Source: Synechococcales cyanobacterium GL140_1_metabinner_5_sub (GTDB lineage Bacteria > Cyanobacteriota > Cyanobacteriia > Cyanobacteriales > Chamaesiphonaceae). Taken from it: a DNA stretch of 57,062 bases. Made by a program: the position numbers and the translations under genes. Below are positions 1-8,253 of the stretch, one piece after another; position 1 is the stretch's first letter, and each line of letters starts with the position of its first letter. The notes under the pieces were generated by a model. That model was given only the letters and a program-made list of their open reading frames with translations, ran no database searches and had not been told where the DNA came from. The stretch lies in the NCBI GenBank assembly GCA_025359065.1, contig JANYHM010000065.1, forward strand, positions 1 to 57,062, written 5' to 3'.

Positions 1-6
1 CAACAC

Positions 7-296
7 TCCGGACAGTTTGATGGTGAGTGGCGAGAAAAGCTATCCAGCGAGTAAAATACAGTCAAACAAAAAAAGGGACTGTTCAATGGATAGCCTTCAA
101 GATATTTTAACCGACGCACTGGCATCAGTGGGTCATTTCACAAACCGCAGCGAACCTTTCTGCAAGTATTATTCACTCGAGTTATTTATGGAGCAGTTTG
201 GTTTAAACCCAACTTTAATTAAATTACACCCAAACTACCAAAGACTCATACATCACGGTACTCTTAGGATTTGACTTTTCCTGAAATCTGTCCGGA
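7..296. repeat. Possible small non-autonomous element with inverted ends
   Basis: The 9-base sequence TCCGGACAG at 7-15 recurs inverted as CTGTCCGGA at 288-296, with imperfect similarity continuing inward. The block contains a short open frame from an ATG at 86 to 274 (62 residues) with no family I recognise, so I do not call it a gene. A related GTGAGTGG string follows each end (23-30 and 303-310). It lies just past the 3' end of the RiPP operon. The left end is almost at the window edge, so any target duplication cannot be judged. Decayed intergenic DNA is the alternative. Confidence 0.25.
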
Positions 297-323
297 CTAT
301 TGGTGAGTGGTACTGCGACGAAA

Positions 324-1925
324 TTATTGCCCGTTCGACAACCCAACTTTTCTCAACATAAATTGGAGGAATGTTTCTTCACCAGTAATAATTTCGGTTT
401 TGCCTTCCATCCCCGACTGAATCTGACACTGCTTCTGTCCGCGCACTAACTTGAGAGATTTGGGTTTGATGGTAACTTTATAAGCGGCAGTCGCTGATTT
501 GGTTTCGATTACTGATGGAGATTTGACCGTATCGGCGGAGATTTGACCGATCGTCCCAGAGAGGGTGCCATATTCAGGATACGGACAGGCAGACACCTGC
601 ATCTCTACTCTTTGTCCGCGTTTGAGCTTGGCGATCTCTGCTGGCGACACAGTGGTTTCGATCACTAAAGCATTGCCGCTCGGAACTACTTGGGCGATTT
701 CGTCACCTAATCGTACTACTTGTCCGGGGTTGCGTAAGTTGAGTATGGTGATAATGCCATCGACTGGTGTCACGATCTGCATCTGACGCAAAGCGATCTC
801 AGTTTGTTGGAGTTCGCGGTTATTTTCGGCGACTTCACGATCGAGATCGGTTCTTTTCTGGAGTGAGCTTTCTTTTTCTCGTTTGAGTACAGCAATTGTC
901 GAGTTACCAGCGGCCTTCGATCGGGCGATATTTGCTGAGGCGATCGATACTTCGGCGGTGGATGGATCGAGATTGGTTTGGATACTTTTGAGTTTAGCTT
1001 TGGCGGCAAGGATATTCTGTCCGAGTTGCGCGATTGTCATTTGTTGGGATTCGATCGCTGCTGTTTGAGCTAATACTTTTTGCTGCTGTTGACTAAAGGC
1101 GAGTTTTGCTTCCTCATATTGATCTTGAGAAATCGCACCTAGTTTAGCTACTTTGGCATAGCGAGTTTGTTTGGAAAGGGACGATTGTAATAGTGCCTGA
1201 GCCGATCGATACTCTGCTGTTGTCGATTTTAGCTGAGTTTTGGCTTTTTCCCATTCACTTTCTGCCGCTCTAACATTTGCTTCTGCTTCATTAGCCGCCG
1301 CAACTGAGGTGATCTGTTTATCCTGATAGTTACGTTGACTCAGACTCAATCTAGCCTGTTCCGCTGAGATTAATCTTTGATTTTGCTCGATTTCGGCTTG
1401 CATTTGTGATCCGAGCGAGGTGATTTGGGCATCAGATCGATCCTGTTGTGATTGAATTTGTTCGATTTTAATCACTAGTTGGTTTTTCTTGGCAATAAGT
1501 TGTGAATTATCAAGAGTGGCGATCACATCTCCTTTCTTAATTAATTGATTTTCCTTAGCGAGAATTGTCAAAATTTGTCCGGCTGATGCTGACTGGATCG
1601 ATCTCAGTTCGCCGACTGGACGAATTATGCCTTGAGCTGTCACCGCGATTCGATATTTGGTGATGGCAGCGATCACGAAACCAGAGCAGAGTGTGCCTAG
1701 CAAAAATATGCCGCCGATTGTCATCCACCGACTAATTGAGGGCAGAAATTCATCGGTTTGAACTGAGGGTAAGTTTTCATCTACTGGCGAGATAGCGGTA
1801 ATTGATGACGGAACGATTCCTGTTGTAAAAGTACTTCGATCTACAATCTCGGAATCTTGATTAAAACTCGTTGAATGAGTACTTTTATGAGCCGCATAAG
1901 TGGAATGTTTGCTGGACTGTGACAT
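324..1925 (-). CDS. HlyD-family membrane fusion (periplasmic adaptor) protein of a peptide exporter
   Basis: This 533-residue protein links an inner-membrane ABC exporter to an outer-membrane channel. It has a Ser/Thr-rich cytoplasmic N-terminus of about 65 residues, one membrane segment (about 67-91), a split lipoyl-like region, a long Gln/Ala/Glu-rich coiled coil (about 140-390) and a C-terminal beta-barrel segment starting near VDGIITILNLRNPGQVV. The layout matches HlyD/NHLM-type adaptors. It is the last gene of the minus-strand RiPP operon, 46 bases after the C39 exporter gene, which implies the modified peptide is secreted across both membranes. No TolC-type outer-membrane gene is in the window, so a shared channel elsewhere is expected. 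Confidence 0.9.
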   Translation of the reverse strand: MSQSSKHSTYAAHKSTHSTSFNQDSEIVDRSTFTTGIVPSSITAISPVDENLPSVQTDEFLPSISRWMTIGGIFLLGTLCSGFVIAAITKYRIAVTAQGIIRPVGELRSIQSASAGQILTILAKENQLIKKGDVIATLDNSQLIAKKNQLVIKIEQIQSQQDRSDAQITSLGSQMQAEIEQNQRLISAEQARLSLSQRNYQDKQITSVAAANEAEANVRAAESEWEKAKTQLKSTTAEYRSAQALLQSSLSKQTRYAKVAKLGAISQDQYEEAKLAFSQQQQKVLAQTAAIESQQMTIAQLGQNILAAKAKLKSIQTNLDPSTAEVSIASANIARSKAAGNSTIAVLKREKESSLQKRTDLDREVAENNRELQQTEIALRQMQIVTPVDGIITILNLRNPGQVVRLGDEIAQVVPSGNALVIETTVSPAEIAKLKRGQRVEMQVSACPYPEYGTLSGTIGQISADTVKSPSVIETKSATAAYKVTIKPKSLKLVRGQKQCQIQSGMEGKTEIITGEETFLQFMLRKVGLSNGQ

Positions 1926-1971
1926 AGTAAAACCTTGGATATTGGTGGCTATAACGATCAGGTAATGAATA

Positions 1972-4116
1972 TTAGTTAGTTATAAAATTCAAATGAATAC
2001 CAGATTTCTCCTGGAGATCTTTGATCGATCCCTGCATTTGTAACTTGCCTGCTTCTAAAAACACTATCCAATCTGCTCTGCCGATCGCGCTCGGACGATG
2101 ACTGATTAAAATCGTGGTTTTATTTTTCCGAGCAGCTAGGAGTCTGGTTAATACCTCAGCTTCACTAATAGGATCTAAGCCACTGGTAGATTCATCTAAG
2201 ATTAAGATTGGCGGATTCTTGGCGATCGATCTAGCAATTGCCAGTCGTTGTCTCTGTCCTCCAGATAGATCTGAACCAAATTCACCCAAAACAGTCCGAT
2301 ATTTTTCTGGGAGCTGACTAATAAATTCATCCGCTCCAGTAATTTTGCAAGCATCGACGATCTGCTCGAATTTTAGATGAGGAGAACCTAGCCTAAAATT
2401 ATCGATAATCGATCGACTCCAAAAGTGTGCATCCTGAGGGACAAGCACGATCTGTCGTCGGAGTGCATGGATGGACAAGTCGTCTAAATTATATTTGCCA
2501 ACACTAATATTGCCAGATTCAATCTGATATAAACTAGCGATTAATTTAGCTACAGTGCTTTTGCCACAGCCAGATTTACCGATAATTGCTGTCACTCTGC
2601 CACCAGGAATCGTTAGCGAAAAATCTTCCAATAATTCGAGTCTGCCAGGATAATGAAAATTGAGGCTTTTGCACACAATATCAGCTCGACTTGAAATTCT
2701 CACAAATGACTTTTCTTCATCATTCTGCATTTCAGAAGTCGCACCAGTTACCTCTTGTAATCGGGCATTTGCTATTTTGATTCGTGTAAAATCTTCGATA
2801 AAATCAATGATATCACTGACTAAGTAGCCAACATTGCGATTTAGACTGGTGAAGGCTAAAAGTTGACCGATACTAATTTCTTTATTAATTACTAGCATAC
2901 TGCCCAGACCCAACAAGGAGATGTCACCAGCATCAGCAACCAAGCGAGAAAAAACTTTATTAAAAATACCAATTTGACTAGTATCAAACGTCAACCGTGA
3001 TAGACGACCGAATCTGCTTTGAAATTCTTCCCAAAACTGAGAGTAAGCAGCAATCGTTTTGAGCGTCAAGGCTCCTTTAAAGGTTTCGACTAAAACGCCT
3101 TGATTTTCGGCCTCTAAAATCATTGCTGTTTGAGTCTTTTTTTGAAGTACTGGCTGTAGCAATAATGTTGAGCAACTTGAAATAATCGCAATGACGATCG
3201 ACAGGAGCATTAATTTCCAGTTGTAAAAAAGCATCAATCCTAAAGAGATTGAAGCAATGAAAAACTGTGTGGGCAGGCTAATTACTGCTCGTGATATCAA
3301 GCGATTGATTTGTTGAATATCATGCAGTCTAGTATTAACTTCGCCACTACGATGAGTCTCATAGTAAGTTAATGGCAATTGGAGAATTTTACGTCCAAAT
3401 TCAAAGATCAGCTCTAATTCTAACTTTTGGGCTAAATACGCAATCAGGTTGCTTTCAACTAGTGTCAATCCACTTCTCATCGTGGAGAGAATTACCACCG
3501 CTAATAATATCCCACCCAGCAATTGAGTATCACCGCGCACCAAAACATCATCAGTCAGAACTTGAATAAAAAATGGTGCGGCTAACGATAGTAAGCCAAC
3601 GGCAATCGCACATAACAGTGCTTCTAGTAGGATAATCCGATGAAACCAAAACCTGGATAAGATGTGACCCAAGCCTTGATCGACATCTTCTGGTTGACTG
3701 AAAAAACGACTCGGATCGGGTTCTAGTAATAACATCACCCCATCTTCCCACCCAGCTAATAGTTCAACCCGCGACAAATTACGAATACCGACACTCGGAT
3801 CGGCGATGATATATTTGTTACCCTGCTTGCCATAAAATACGACCCAGTGGTAGCCTTTCCAGTGAATGATTGTTGGTAACGGCAACTCGGTAATTTTGGT
3901 CAGAATATCTGTTGAAGCTTTGACAGATCTGGCATTAAAACCCAAGACTTGAGTGCCCCTTCTCAATCCCAGCAAAGTAGTGCCCAATTGTCCGGTACCG
4001 ACAGCTTCGCGGGTGCGTGTGAGGGTGAAGTTTCGCCCGTAATGTCTGGCAACAGTCGCCAGACAAGCTGCGCCACAGTCTTCTTCACTGTGTTGTAATA
4101 CTGAAGCATATTTCAT
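1972..4116 (-). CDS. C39 peptidase-containing ABC exporter (PCAT) of the RiPP operon
   Basis: This 714-residue protein should cut the leader behind a double glycine and export the core peptide. The C39 domain is intact: Gln8 and Cys14 (in EEDCGAACLATV), His90 (in GYHWVVF) and Asp106 (in IADPS). A six-helix ABC transmembrane domain follows (about 160-450). The nucleotide-binding domain has Walker A GKSGCGKST (about 533-541), signature LSGGQ (about 627) and Walker B ILILDE. I start at the ATG at 4116 because the C39 motif begins there and it lies 10 bases after the preceding stop. The longer in-frame ATG at 4191 would run into the upstream gene. The precursor upstream carries a GG leader, consistent with this protease. 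Confidence 0.93.
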   Translation of the reverse strand: MKYASVLQHSEEDCGAACLATVARHYGRNFTLTRTREAVGTGQLGTTLLGLRRGTQVLGFNARSVKASTDILTKITELPLPTIIHWKGYHWVVFYGKQGNKYIIADPSVGIRNLSRVELLAGWEDGVMLLLEPDPSRFFSQPEDVDQGLGHILSRFWFHRIILLEALLCAIAVGLLSLAAPFFIQVLTDDVLVRGDTQLLGGILLAVVILSTMRSGLTLVESNLIAYLAQKLELELIFEFGRKILQLPLTYYETHRSGEVNTRLHDIQQINRLISRAVISLPTQFFIASISLGLMLFYNWKLMLLSIVIAIISSCSTLLLQPVLQKKTQTAMILEAENQGVLVETFKGALTLKTIAAYSQFWEEFQSRFGRLSRLTFDTSQIGIFNKVFSRLVADAGDISLLGLGSMLVINKEISIGQLLAFTSLNRNVGYLVSDIIDFIEDFTRIKIANARLQEVTGATSEMQNDEEKSFVRISSRADIVCKSLNFHYPGRLELLEDFSLTIPGGRVTAIIGKSGCGKSTVAKLIASLYQIESGNISVGKYNLDDLSIHALRRQIVLVPQDAHFWSRSIIDNFRLGSPHLKFEQIVDACKITGADEFISQLPEKYRTVLGEFGSDLSGGQRQRLAIARSIAKNPPILILDESTSGLDPISEAEVLTRLLAARKNKTTILISHRPSAIGRADWIVFLEAGKLQMQGSIKDLQEKSGIHLNFITN

Positions 4117-4126
4117 ATGACTGTAC

Positions 4127-5200
4127 TTATTGATCGAATGACGTGTATATATCTTCAGAATTACTATTGAGATAAGGGCGTTCCCAATCAAGTCCTTGCT
4201 GAGTAAATGACTGGTAAATTAACGCCTGACGGTTAGCGGTAGATTCATCATTTTGTTGCCGCGCTGTTAACAAGGCATCGGCAATAATTTTGCAGCAATA
4301 TTTGCCAAAATTCTCAGCATTAACGGCTGTCAGATCGGGGGATTCGGCAATACTCAAGCCAGAAGCAAGGAGTTTAGTAAAGGCTGGAATAAATGGTCGA
4401 AAATGTGCTGTATTCAAGTGATAAATTCGCTGGAGTATTGCCTCAGTTTTCGGGTAATCTCGCCGATCGATCATCAAGATCGTGACATCATGACAAGTTT
4501 CATAACAATCTGGATCATGTAGAACTTTGAATGTAAATGGTAGTTTGAGCTGGTTGAATTCCTGCGTTACCCATTTCATTAGCTCGATCGCTCCTGCCGT
4601 ACTGACGTTACAATATATCTCTACAGTTTGCTTGCTGCTTGTTTTTCCAGCATCAGCGATCGCCAGATAATAACGATCGTCGATCGTATTCGATGGCATG
4701 AGAATGTCGATTTTACCCCCGACAGGAGCAGATTTTTGAGTTAATCGCAGGTGCCGATCTCTTTTAACGTACAGGCTCAAGCGATCTTTGCTAACCTTCA
4801 AAGATCCATCAGGATCGATCGCCGTTATCTGCCAACCCGAATCGAAAAAACCCGCACCGCAATTATTTGCTCTTAAGTGTTGATCAAACTTAATATTCAC
4901 ACCTCGTGATGTATTATTTTCTAGCTGTTGAGGACTGGTAGTTGTCAGGTTTGCTAAATGTGCATTGCTACCACTAAAATAAGCCTGATAGAGAAAATTC
5001 TGCAATTGTGATCGTCGATAATTGTCCTGCGCTACGATTGGCAGTTGTTGGAGACTGTTGACTACCCCCACAGCTACTTTTACTGGTAAATATCGCTCGT
5101 GTGCGATCGTAAAATCAGACCGAATTTCGAGCTTACTGGCAATATCTGCGATCGTACTTACCGATCGATTCACGGTCACATCTAACATAGAATAGTTCAA
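4127..5200 (-). CDS. HopA1-family protein, probable class V lanthipeptide lyase subunit (LxmY-like)
   Basis: This 357-residue protein resembles the type III effector HopA1 family. Recognisable blocks are NNCGAGFFDSGW (about 112-123), the LSLYVKRDRHL strand region (about 141-151), VEIYCNVSTAGA (about 193-204), LPFTFKVLHDPDCYE (about 220-234) and LASGLSIAESPD (about 278-289). In class V lanthipeptides such as lexapeptide, a HopA1 protein (LxmY) works with a kinase-like protein and is assigned to phosphate elimination from phospho-Ser/Thr. Here the start overlaps the kinase stop by ATGA, so the two are translationally coupled. The family call is fairly secure. The reaction is inferred from homology and context. 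Confidence 0.82.
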   Translation of the reverse strand: MNYSMLDVTVNRSVSTIADIASKLEIRSDFTIAHERYLPVKVAVGVVNSLQQLPIVAQDNYRRSQLQNFLYQAYFSGSNAHLANLTTTSPQQLENNTSRGVNIKFDQHLRANNCGAGFFDSGWQITAIDPDGSLKVSKDRLSLYVKRDRHLRLTQKSAPVGGKIDILMPSNTIDDRYYLAIADAGKTSSKQTVEIYCNVSTAGAIELMKWVTQEFNQLKLPFTFKVLHDPDCYETCHDVTILMIDRRDYPKTEAILQRIYHLNTAHFRPFIPAFTKLLASGLSIAESPDLTAVNAENFGKYCCKIIADALLTARQQNDESTANRQALIYQSFTQQGLDWERPYLNSNSEDIYTSFDQ

Positions 5201-6351
5201 GCAATACCTACATAATGAGTGAGTGTAGATTCAGACACGCCAAAGACAATTGGAATTGATGATTCTGGGTTGCACAATAATGTTTTTGCCACCTCCAACA
5301 TACAAATTTCCCTATTAGTAAAAGGTTCATAGTAATGAATTGCCGCCTGGATGCGTTCGATTAAACCCCATCCGGCAAATTGAACGACTCGACTAATGAA
5401 AGCCGGATCGCGATTAAGAATTTCGGGAAACGCTTGCAAGTAACCAGTTACCAAAGCTTGGGTGGATGGTTGGATCACTTCGAGGGGCGTTTGGGCAAGC
5501 GATAGTGCAGTAGCGATGTCAATATCGGTATTGATCACAAAACTACCTAACCACAGCTTCAGATAACTGCCCACGAGCGCTCCTAGATCCGCAGCCGGAT
5601 CGCCCCATCGCCAACTTTCCCAATCGATAATCCGCACCAATTGATCGGTAGTATTATGCCACTGTTTATGGATTAAAATGTTATTTAACTTGAGATCGTC
5701 ATGGGTCAAGCAGCAAGGAATAAAACTCTGATTTAGTGCCTCAATTGCTGTTTCCAACTGTTCGTATCGCTGATAAAGCTTGAGAAACTTAAAGCCATCA
5801 GTCGATACCACGGCAAATTGTTCTGGCTCGATTCGTGCCAGTCCACTCAGTAAATTGGGGATTTTTGCAATCTGACAATCTCTTTCCCCCACCAAAAAAT
5901 CATGATATTCCTGCCGATCATAAGTTCGGCTGTGAATTTTTCCTAGACCAGTACCGATCGAGTTGGCAACCTCTATTGGATACCGTCGCTCTCGTTCGTA
6001 AAATTCTCCTAAATCATCATAACTATCTAGATAGTTAAGCACCAAAATCGAGTGTTCCTGATCGAAATTGATCGCCTTCGACACTAGAGATCGAAGCTCA
6101 TCTAAGGCAGGATATTCTTGTAAAAGTTGATAAAAACGCCATTCATCGGCTAACTCACCGCAACTTTTGCCGTGCTGATCGTGGGGTTCTTGTTTAAGTA
6201 AAAGCTGCTGATGATCGCTCAACTTAACTAATAAATTAAAGTTTCGACATATTCTTGGTTCGGCGATCACCTGCTCTCGTTCACTGACAGCACACAGTCC
6301 TTGATCAACCAAGTATGTAAAAAAGTTTTGAGTTCCTAACAGAAATGCCAT
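5197..6351 (-). CDS. APH-fold phosphotransferase, probable class V lanthipeptide kinase (LxmK-like)
   Basis: This 384-residue kinase-fold protein has apparently intact catalytic residues: a candidate ATP-binding Lys53 (in LLLKQEP), the catalytic loop His217-Asp219-Asn224 (THDDLKLNN) and a DFG-like IIDWE (241-245). By sequence alone it reads as an aminoglycoside/choline phosphotransferase. Its coupling to a HopA1 gene, with a GG-leader Ser/Cys peptide upstream, makes a peptide Ser/Thr kinase much likelier than drug resistance. In class V systems such a kinase phosphorylates core Ser/Thr before elimination. It shares an ATGA overlap with the next gene and lies 251 bases after the precursor. Confidence 0.85.
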   Translation of the reverse strand: MAFLLGTQNFFTYLVDQGLCAVSEREQVIAEPRICRNFNLLVKLSDHQQLLLKQEPHDQHGKSCGELADEWRFYQLLQEYPALDELRSLVSKAINFDQEHSILVLNYLDSYDDLGEFYERERRYPIEVANSIGTGLGKIHSRTYDRQEYHDFLVGERDCQIAKIPNLLSGLARIEPEQFAVVSTDGFKFLKLYQRYEQLETAIEALNQSFIPCCLTHDDLKLNNILIHKQWHNTTDQLVRIIDWESWRWGDPAADLGALVGSYLKLWLGSFVINTDIDIATALSLAQTPLEVIQPSTQALVTGYLQAFPEILNRDPAFISRVVQFAGWGLIERIQAAIHYYEPFTNREICMLEVAKTLLCNPESSIPIVFGVSESTLTHYVGIA

Positions 6352-6566
6352 ACTAACTCATGCATATTCTCTAAAGTGTGAGTTGGCAAATACGCACCTG
6401 ATTTGATCTACTTCAACTTTGTTTGAACTGCGCTCATACAATCTAAATGGGGCTTTACCATCAATTGCAACTGATGTAGAACCCCATTTGTCATTGATTT
6501 TGGTTGGCAGCCGGTTTCCTCTTGGCCAAAGACTATCCCGTCTTAGCTCAACCTTAGTCTACCTGT

Positions 6567-6605
6567 TAAATCACTCGATCAACTTTCGGCTAATTGAGTG
6601 ATTTA
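6567..6605 (-). promoter_or_regulatory. Stem-loop overlapping the precursor stop codon
   Basis: TAAATCACTC (6567-6576) pairs perfectly with GAGTGATTTA (6596-6605), giving a 10-bp stem and a 19-base loop. The upstream arm in the transcript contains the precursor stop codon. No U-run follows, so it is not a classic terminator. A stem-loop between a RiPP precursor and its modification genes commonly raises precursor mRNA level by blocking 3' exonucleases or causing partial termination. That role is inferred here. Confidence 0.5.
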
Positions 6606-6788
6606 GTGGCAGCAACATACTGGCTGCGAGTAATACTTATTGGACTTATTACCTTTATTAGACTTATTGCCTTTATTTGACTTATTACCACTACCACCTT
6701 TGATGATAGATTCATCAGTAGGAGACAAATCAGTTAAGAAAGATTCTGAACTTGAGAATAGACTTAGACCAGTAGGTTGAGATTTCAT
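6603..6788 (-). CDS. RiPP precursor peptide, putative class V-like lanthipeptide
   Basis: A 61-residue peptide. Residues 1-32 form a leader with FLTDLSPTDESIIKGG, which fits a double-glycine leader cut by C39 peptidases. The predicted 29-residue core (33-61) begins SG, contains three exact GNKSNK repeats (34-51), then YYSQPV and ends in three consecutive cysteines and a histidine. It has five Ser (33, 37, 43, 49, 54), no Thr and three Cys (58-60), so at most three thioether rings are possible. It lies upstream and co-directional with the kinase, HopA1, C39 exporter and HlyD genes. Short, low-complexity and basic, it could be missed by gene callers. Identity as a precursor is strongly supported by context; the final structure is unknown. 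Confidence 0.85.
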   Translation of the reverse strand: MKSQPTGLSLFSSSESFLTDLSPTDESIIKGGSGNKSNKGNKSNKGNKSNKYYSQPVCCCH

Positions 6789-6803
6789 GTGTTTTTACAG
6801 TTG

Positions 6804-6836
6804 GAGATTTACGTAAACATAGCACAATTAACTGCG
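6804..6836 (-). promoter_or_regulatory. Candidate promoter of the RiPP operon
   Basis: On the minus strand a TTGTAT (-35-like) is followed after 17 bases by TATGTT (-10-like), ending about 20 bases before the precursor ATG. Each hexamer matches only partly, so this is a suggestion. Only a weak purine-rich segment precedes the ATG. Confidence 0.3.
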
Positions 6837-6934
6837 CGATACAATTAGCGTTACTTTTGTTTACAATTTTCATGCTAAGTATTATATTTTGTAGAAGTTT
6901 ACGGGGGTAGAAAAGAAATAGACAAGTAGACAGC

Positions 6935-7081
6935 ATGGAAAAGCCAGTGTTGGAAATAATGGCAGCAGCCAGCCCAGAAGAGTGGGCACAAGTTCCGACG
7001 AGCATCCTTGAGCTAATTCAGGAATTAGTGAGGAGAATGGCTGAACTGCATGATTCATCTTGCTGTAATCTGTTATGGTAG
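6935..7081 (+). pseudogene. Possible IS66-type transposase N-terminal fragment
   Basis: A 48-residue open frame beginning MEKPVLEIMAAASPEEWAQV contains SILELIQELVRRMAEL, similar in shape to the N-terminal segment of IS66-type transposases, then stops. No catalytic domain follows. The rest of the gap to 7347 contains only short broken frames. The match is by pattern and is weak, but would indicate an old insertion next to the RiPP operon promoter. The gap 6789-7347 otherwise holds nothing I can name. Confidence 0.25.
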
Positions 7082-7347
7082 AGCCATTCCCTTTCTATAG
7101 AAGGTCATAGAACATGACATTGCCTCTGCTTCTAAGTACAAACCCATGCTGCACATGGCTCACAACCTTCTCTCGGACTATCCAGATATTATGTTTTGGG
7201 AGACCGTGCTGGCCTGTAAAAAAAACTCCGCTTACCGGATCGGGAGCAAAGAATTGAATTAGTAATGCAACAGTTGTCCAATAACCAGCAACAGCAAATA
7301 CGATTACTAGCTTAACTAAGTGCTCTAGTTAACAGTAAAAATAACAG

Positions 7348-8136
7348 CTAGCGATTCATTCGTTCATACATTAAGGCAAAGCTTTCTGAGCTGACACTAA
7401 ACTCACCCCGAAATGGATAGTCCATTGCACCCATCAAAAACACTAATAGCCCAATTATTGCGGCCATTAATACAATCATTAGGTCTTGAATAAACTGCCG
7501 ATCATAAACTAAAAACCAGGGAATAACCAGATTTAGCAACGATCCAAAAATAATCACCAGCCATAGAGTTTCGGGTAAACCCGTAACCACACTTTGTAAG
7601 CGAGTGCGGCGGAGTTTAATCATTTCGTTAAAAGTAGATATCGCCTCTGCATGTACTGACTTCATACTTTCGCTGACAGGTTCATAAGCATATAAAGCTT
7701 TTTGAAATACTGTGACTTTTTCAGTGCCTCCTTTTGGGACAATACCTTTTCTTTGAGATGGCCACTCATCATTAATTACAAAATGGACATATTCTTTTAG
7801 ACTATTTGTTAAATTCTTATTAACTGGTTCTGGATACAGTGAACTCGATCGATACAAAACATTAATCGTTGAAACTTCTTGATTAACATTAATATTTACA
7901 TCAGCAAAATTCTGCCAAGCACCTACCGAAATCAATCCTAGCGTAATTCCAAAAAAAACTCCCACCGTGGCCAGAGTGGTACTAACAAGATCATTGTATT
8001 GACCATCGCTACCGGCAATCCGTTTTACCCAGCGCCGAGACAACTTTTGGCCAGTTAAGCCCACAGCAATAAAAGAAGCCATTACCAAATTGGCAAATAC
8101 TAAGCTAGGAATATCATAGACCCAAAATAAATTCAT
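7348..8136 (-). CDS. DUF4239 (bestrophin-like) membrane protein
   Basis: A 262-residue membrane protein with two N-terminal membrane segments (about 7-25 and 54-75), a soluble helical middle and two C-terminal segments (about 190-212 and 217-237), followed by the conserved MDYPFRGEFSVSSESFALMYERM tail split here as MDYPFRG and EFSVSSESF. This layout is typical of DUF4239 proteins, which have distant resemblance to bestrophin channels. No substrate is known. It is monocistronic between the RiPP operon and thiG. Confidence 0.75.
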   Translation of the reverse strand: MNLFWVYDIPSLVFANLVMASFIAVGLTGQKLSRRWVKRIAGSDGQYNDLVSTTLATVGVFFGITLGLISVGAWQNFADVNINVNQEVSTINVLYRSSSLYPEPVNKNLTNSLKEYVHFVINDEWPSQRKGIVPKGGTEKVTVFQKALYAYEPVSESMKSVHAEAISTFNEMIKLRRTRLQSVVTGLPETLWLVIIFGSLLNLVIPWFLVYDRQFIQDLMIVLMAAIIGLLVFLMGAMDYPFRGEFSVSSESFALMYERMNR

Positions 8137-8253
8137 GGCAAATACGCTAATTTTAAATTTTTTAAAATATTAATAATACCTGTATTACATATTAATCACA
8201 ATGTCAAGACTAAGTAAATACAATTGTTATTTTTGAACGTTATGCGGTATTAG

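Noticed and set aside
5197..6351. An aminoglycoside resistance phosphotransferase.
   Set aside because: Its coupling to a HopA1 gene and to a peptide precursor and exporter makes a RiPP kinase much more likely.
6635..6705. Direct DNA repeats that look like a small array.
   Set aside because: They are the three GNKSNK codon repeats inside the precursor gene, so there is no CRISPR array.
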